The notes below the pieces were generated by a model, which worked only from the letters and a program-made list of their open reading frames with translations, searched no databases and had not been told where the DNA came from. A stretch of 6,359 nt of DNA from Actinomycetota bacterium (GTDB taxonomy: Bacteria; Actinomycetota; Actinomycetes; Actinomycetales; Microbacteriaceae). The position numbers and the translations under genes are program-made. Positions 6,321 through 6,359 of the stretch are shown piece after piece. How positions within the stretch are numbered: the stretch's first letter is position 1; every line of letters begins with the position of its first letter. Location: contig WLFS01000032.1 of the NCBI GenBank assembly GCA_009703635.1, positions 1-6,359 of the forward strand. Direction: 5' to 3'.

Positions 6321-6359
6321 CTACTTGGTGACGATAGCTAGTACATCGCGAGCTGAAAG
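6321..6359 (-). CDS. groES: Co-chaperonin GroES, C-terminal fragment (partial)
   Basis: Only the last 12 codons and the TAG stop are in the window; the rest lies beyond the right edge. The peptide LSARDVLAIVTK matches the conserved end of actinobacterial GroES (for example the LSARDVLAVVSK ending in mycobacteria). GroES forms the heptameric lid of the GroEL folding chamber in the cytoplasm. The gene is followed directly by its own intrinsic terminator and then rarD, so groEL is not its downstream neighbour. The identification rests on a short but distinctive peptide. Confidence 0.85.
   Translation of the reverse strand, partial: LSARDVLAIVTK

Overview
The window reads as a piece of an actinobacterial chromosome with moderate G+C. 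The clues are the GroES C-terminus (LSARDVLAIVTK, close to the LSARDVLAV.. ending of actinobacterial GroES), an actinobacterial-style lipoprotein signal on the solute-binding protein, GTG/TTG starts, and a gene that looks leaderless. A low-G+C member of Microbacteriaceae (freshwater Rhodoluna/Aquiluna type) is my best guess, but this is inference only.

Layout. Positions 3-3760 (+ strand) hold a tightly packed operon for a branched-chain amino acid type (HAAT family) ABC importer. It runs livH (5' end cut by the window), livM, livG, livF, with a 10-nt gap, an 11-nt overlap and a 3-nt gap between successive genes. A strong hairpin at 3776-3808 with T-runs usable on both strands closes it. Convergent to it, on the - strand, lies livK (3823-5073), a lipoprotein solute-binding protein of the same system. 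A 268-nt intergenic region (5074-5341) follows. It contains a probable livK promoter, a hairpin plus T-run that could end rarD, and an unusual cluster of short dyads and an 11-bp direct repeat. Next on the - strand is rarD (5342-6250), a ten-helix EamA-family permease. The window ends with the last 12 codons of groES (- strand) and its strong intrinsic terminator, which appears to overlap the rarD promoter.

How the genes work together. LivK should capture the ligand outside the membrane and deliver it to the LivH/LivM channel, driven by the LivG/LivF ATPase pair. All five parts of the importer are present, but the binding protein is transcribed separately and in the opposite direction, so its level can be set independently. 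RarD and GroES are not evidently linked to this system.

The main oddities are a soluble beta-sandwich-like domain fused to the N-terminus of the LivH permease, the dyad-rich region upstream of livK, a probable leaderless rarD transcript starting just past the groES terminator, and groES not followed by groEL. I saw no mobile element, CRISPR array, tRNA, rRNA or phage gene. The window looks mostly like ordinary core genome.
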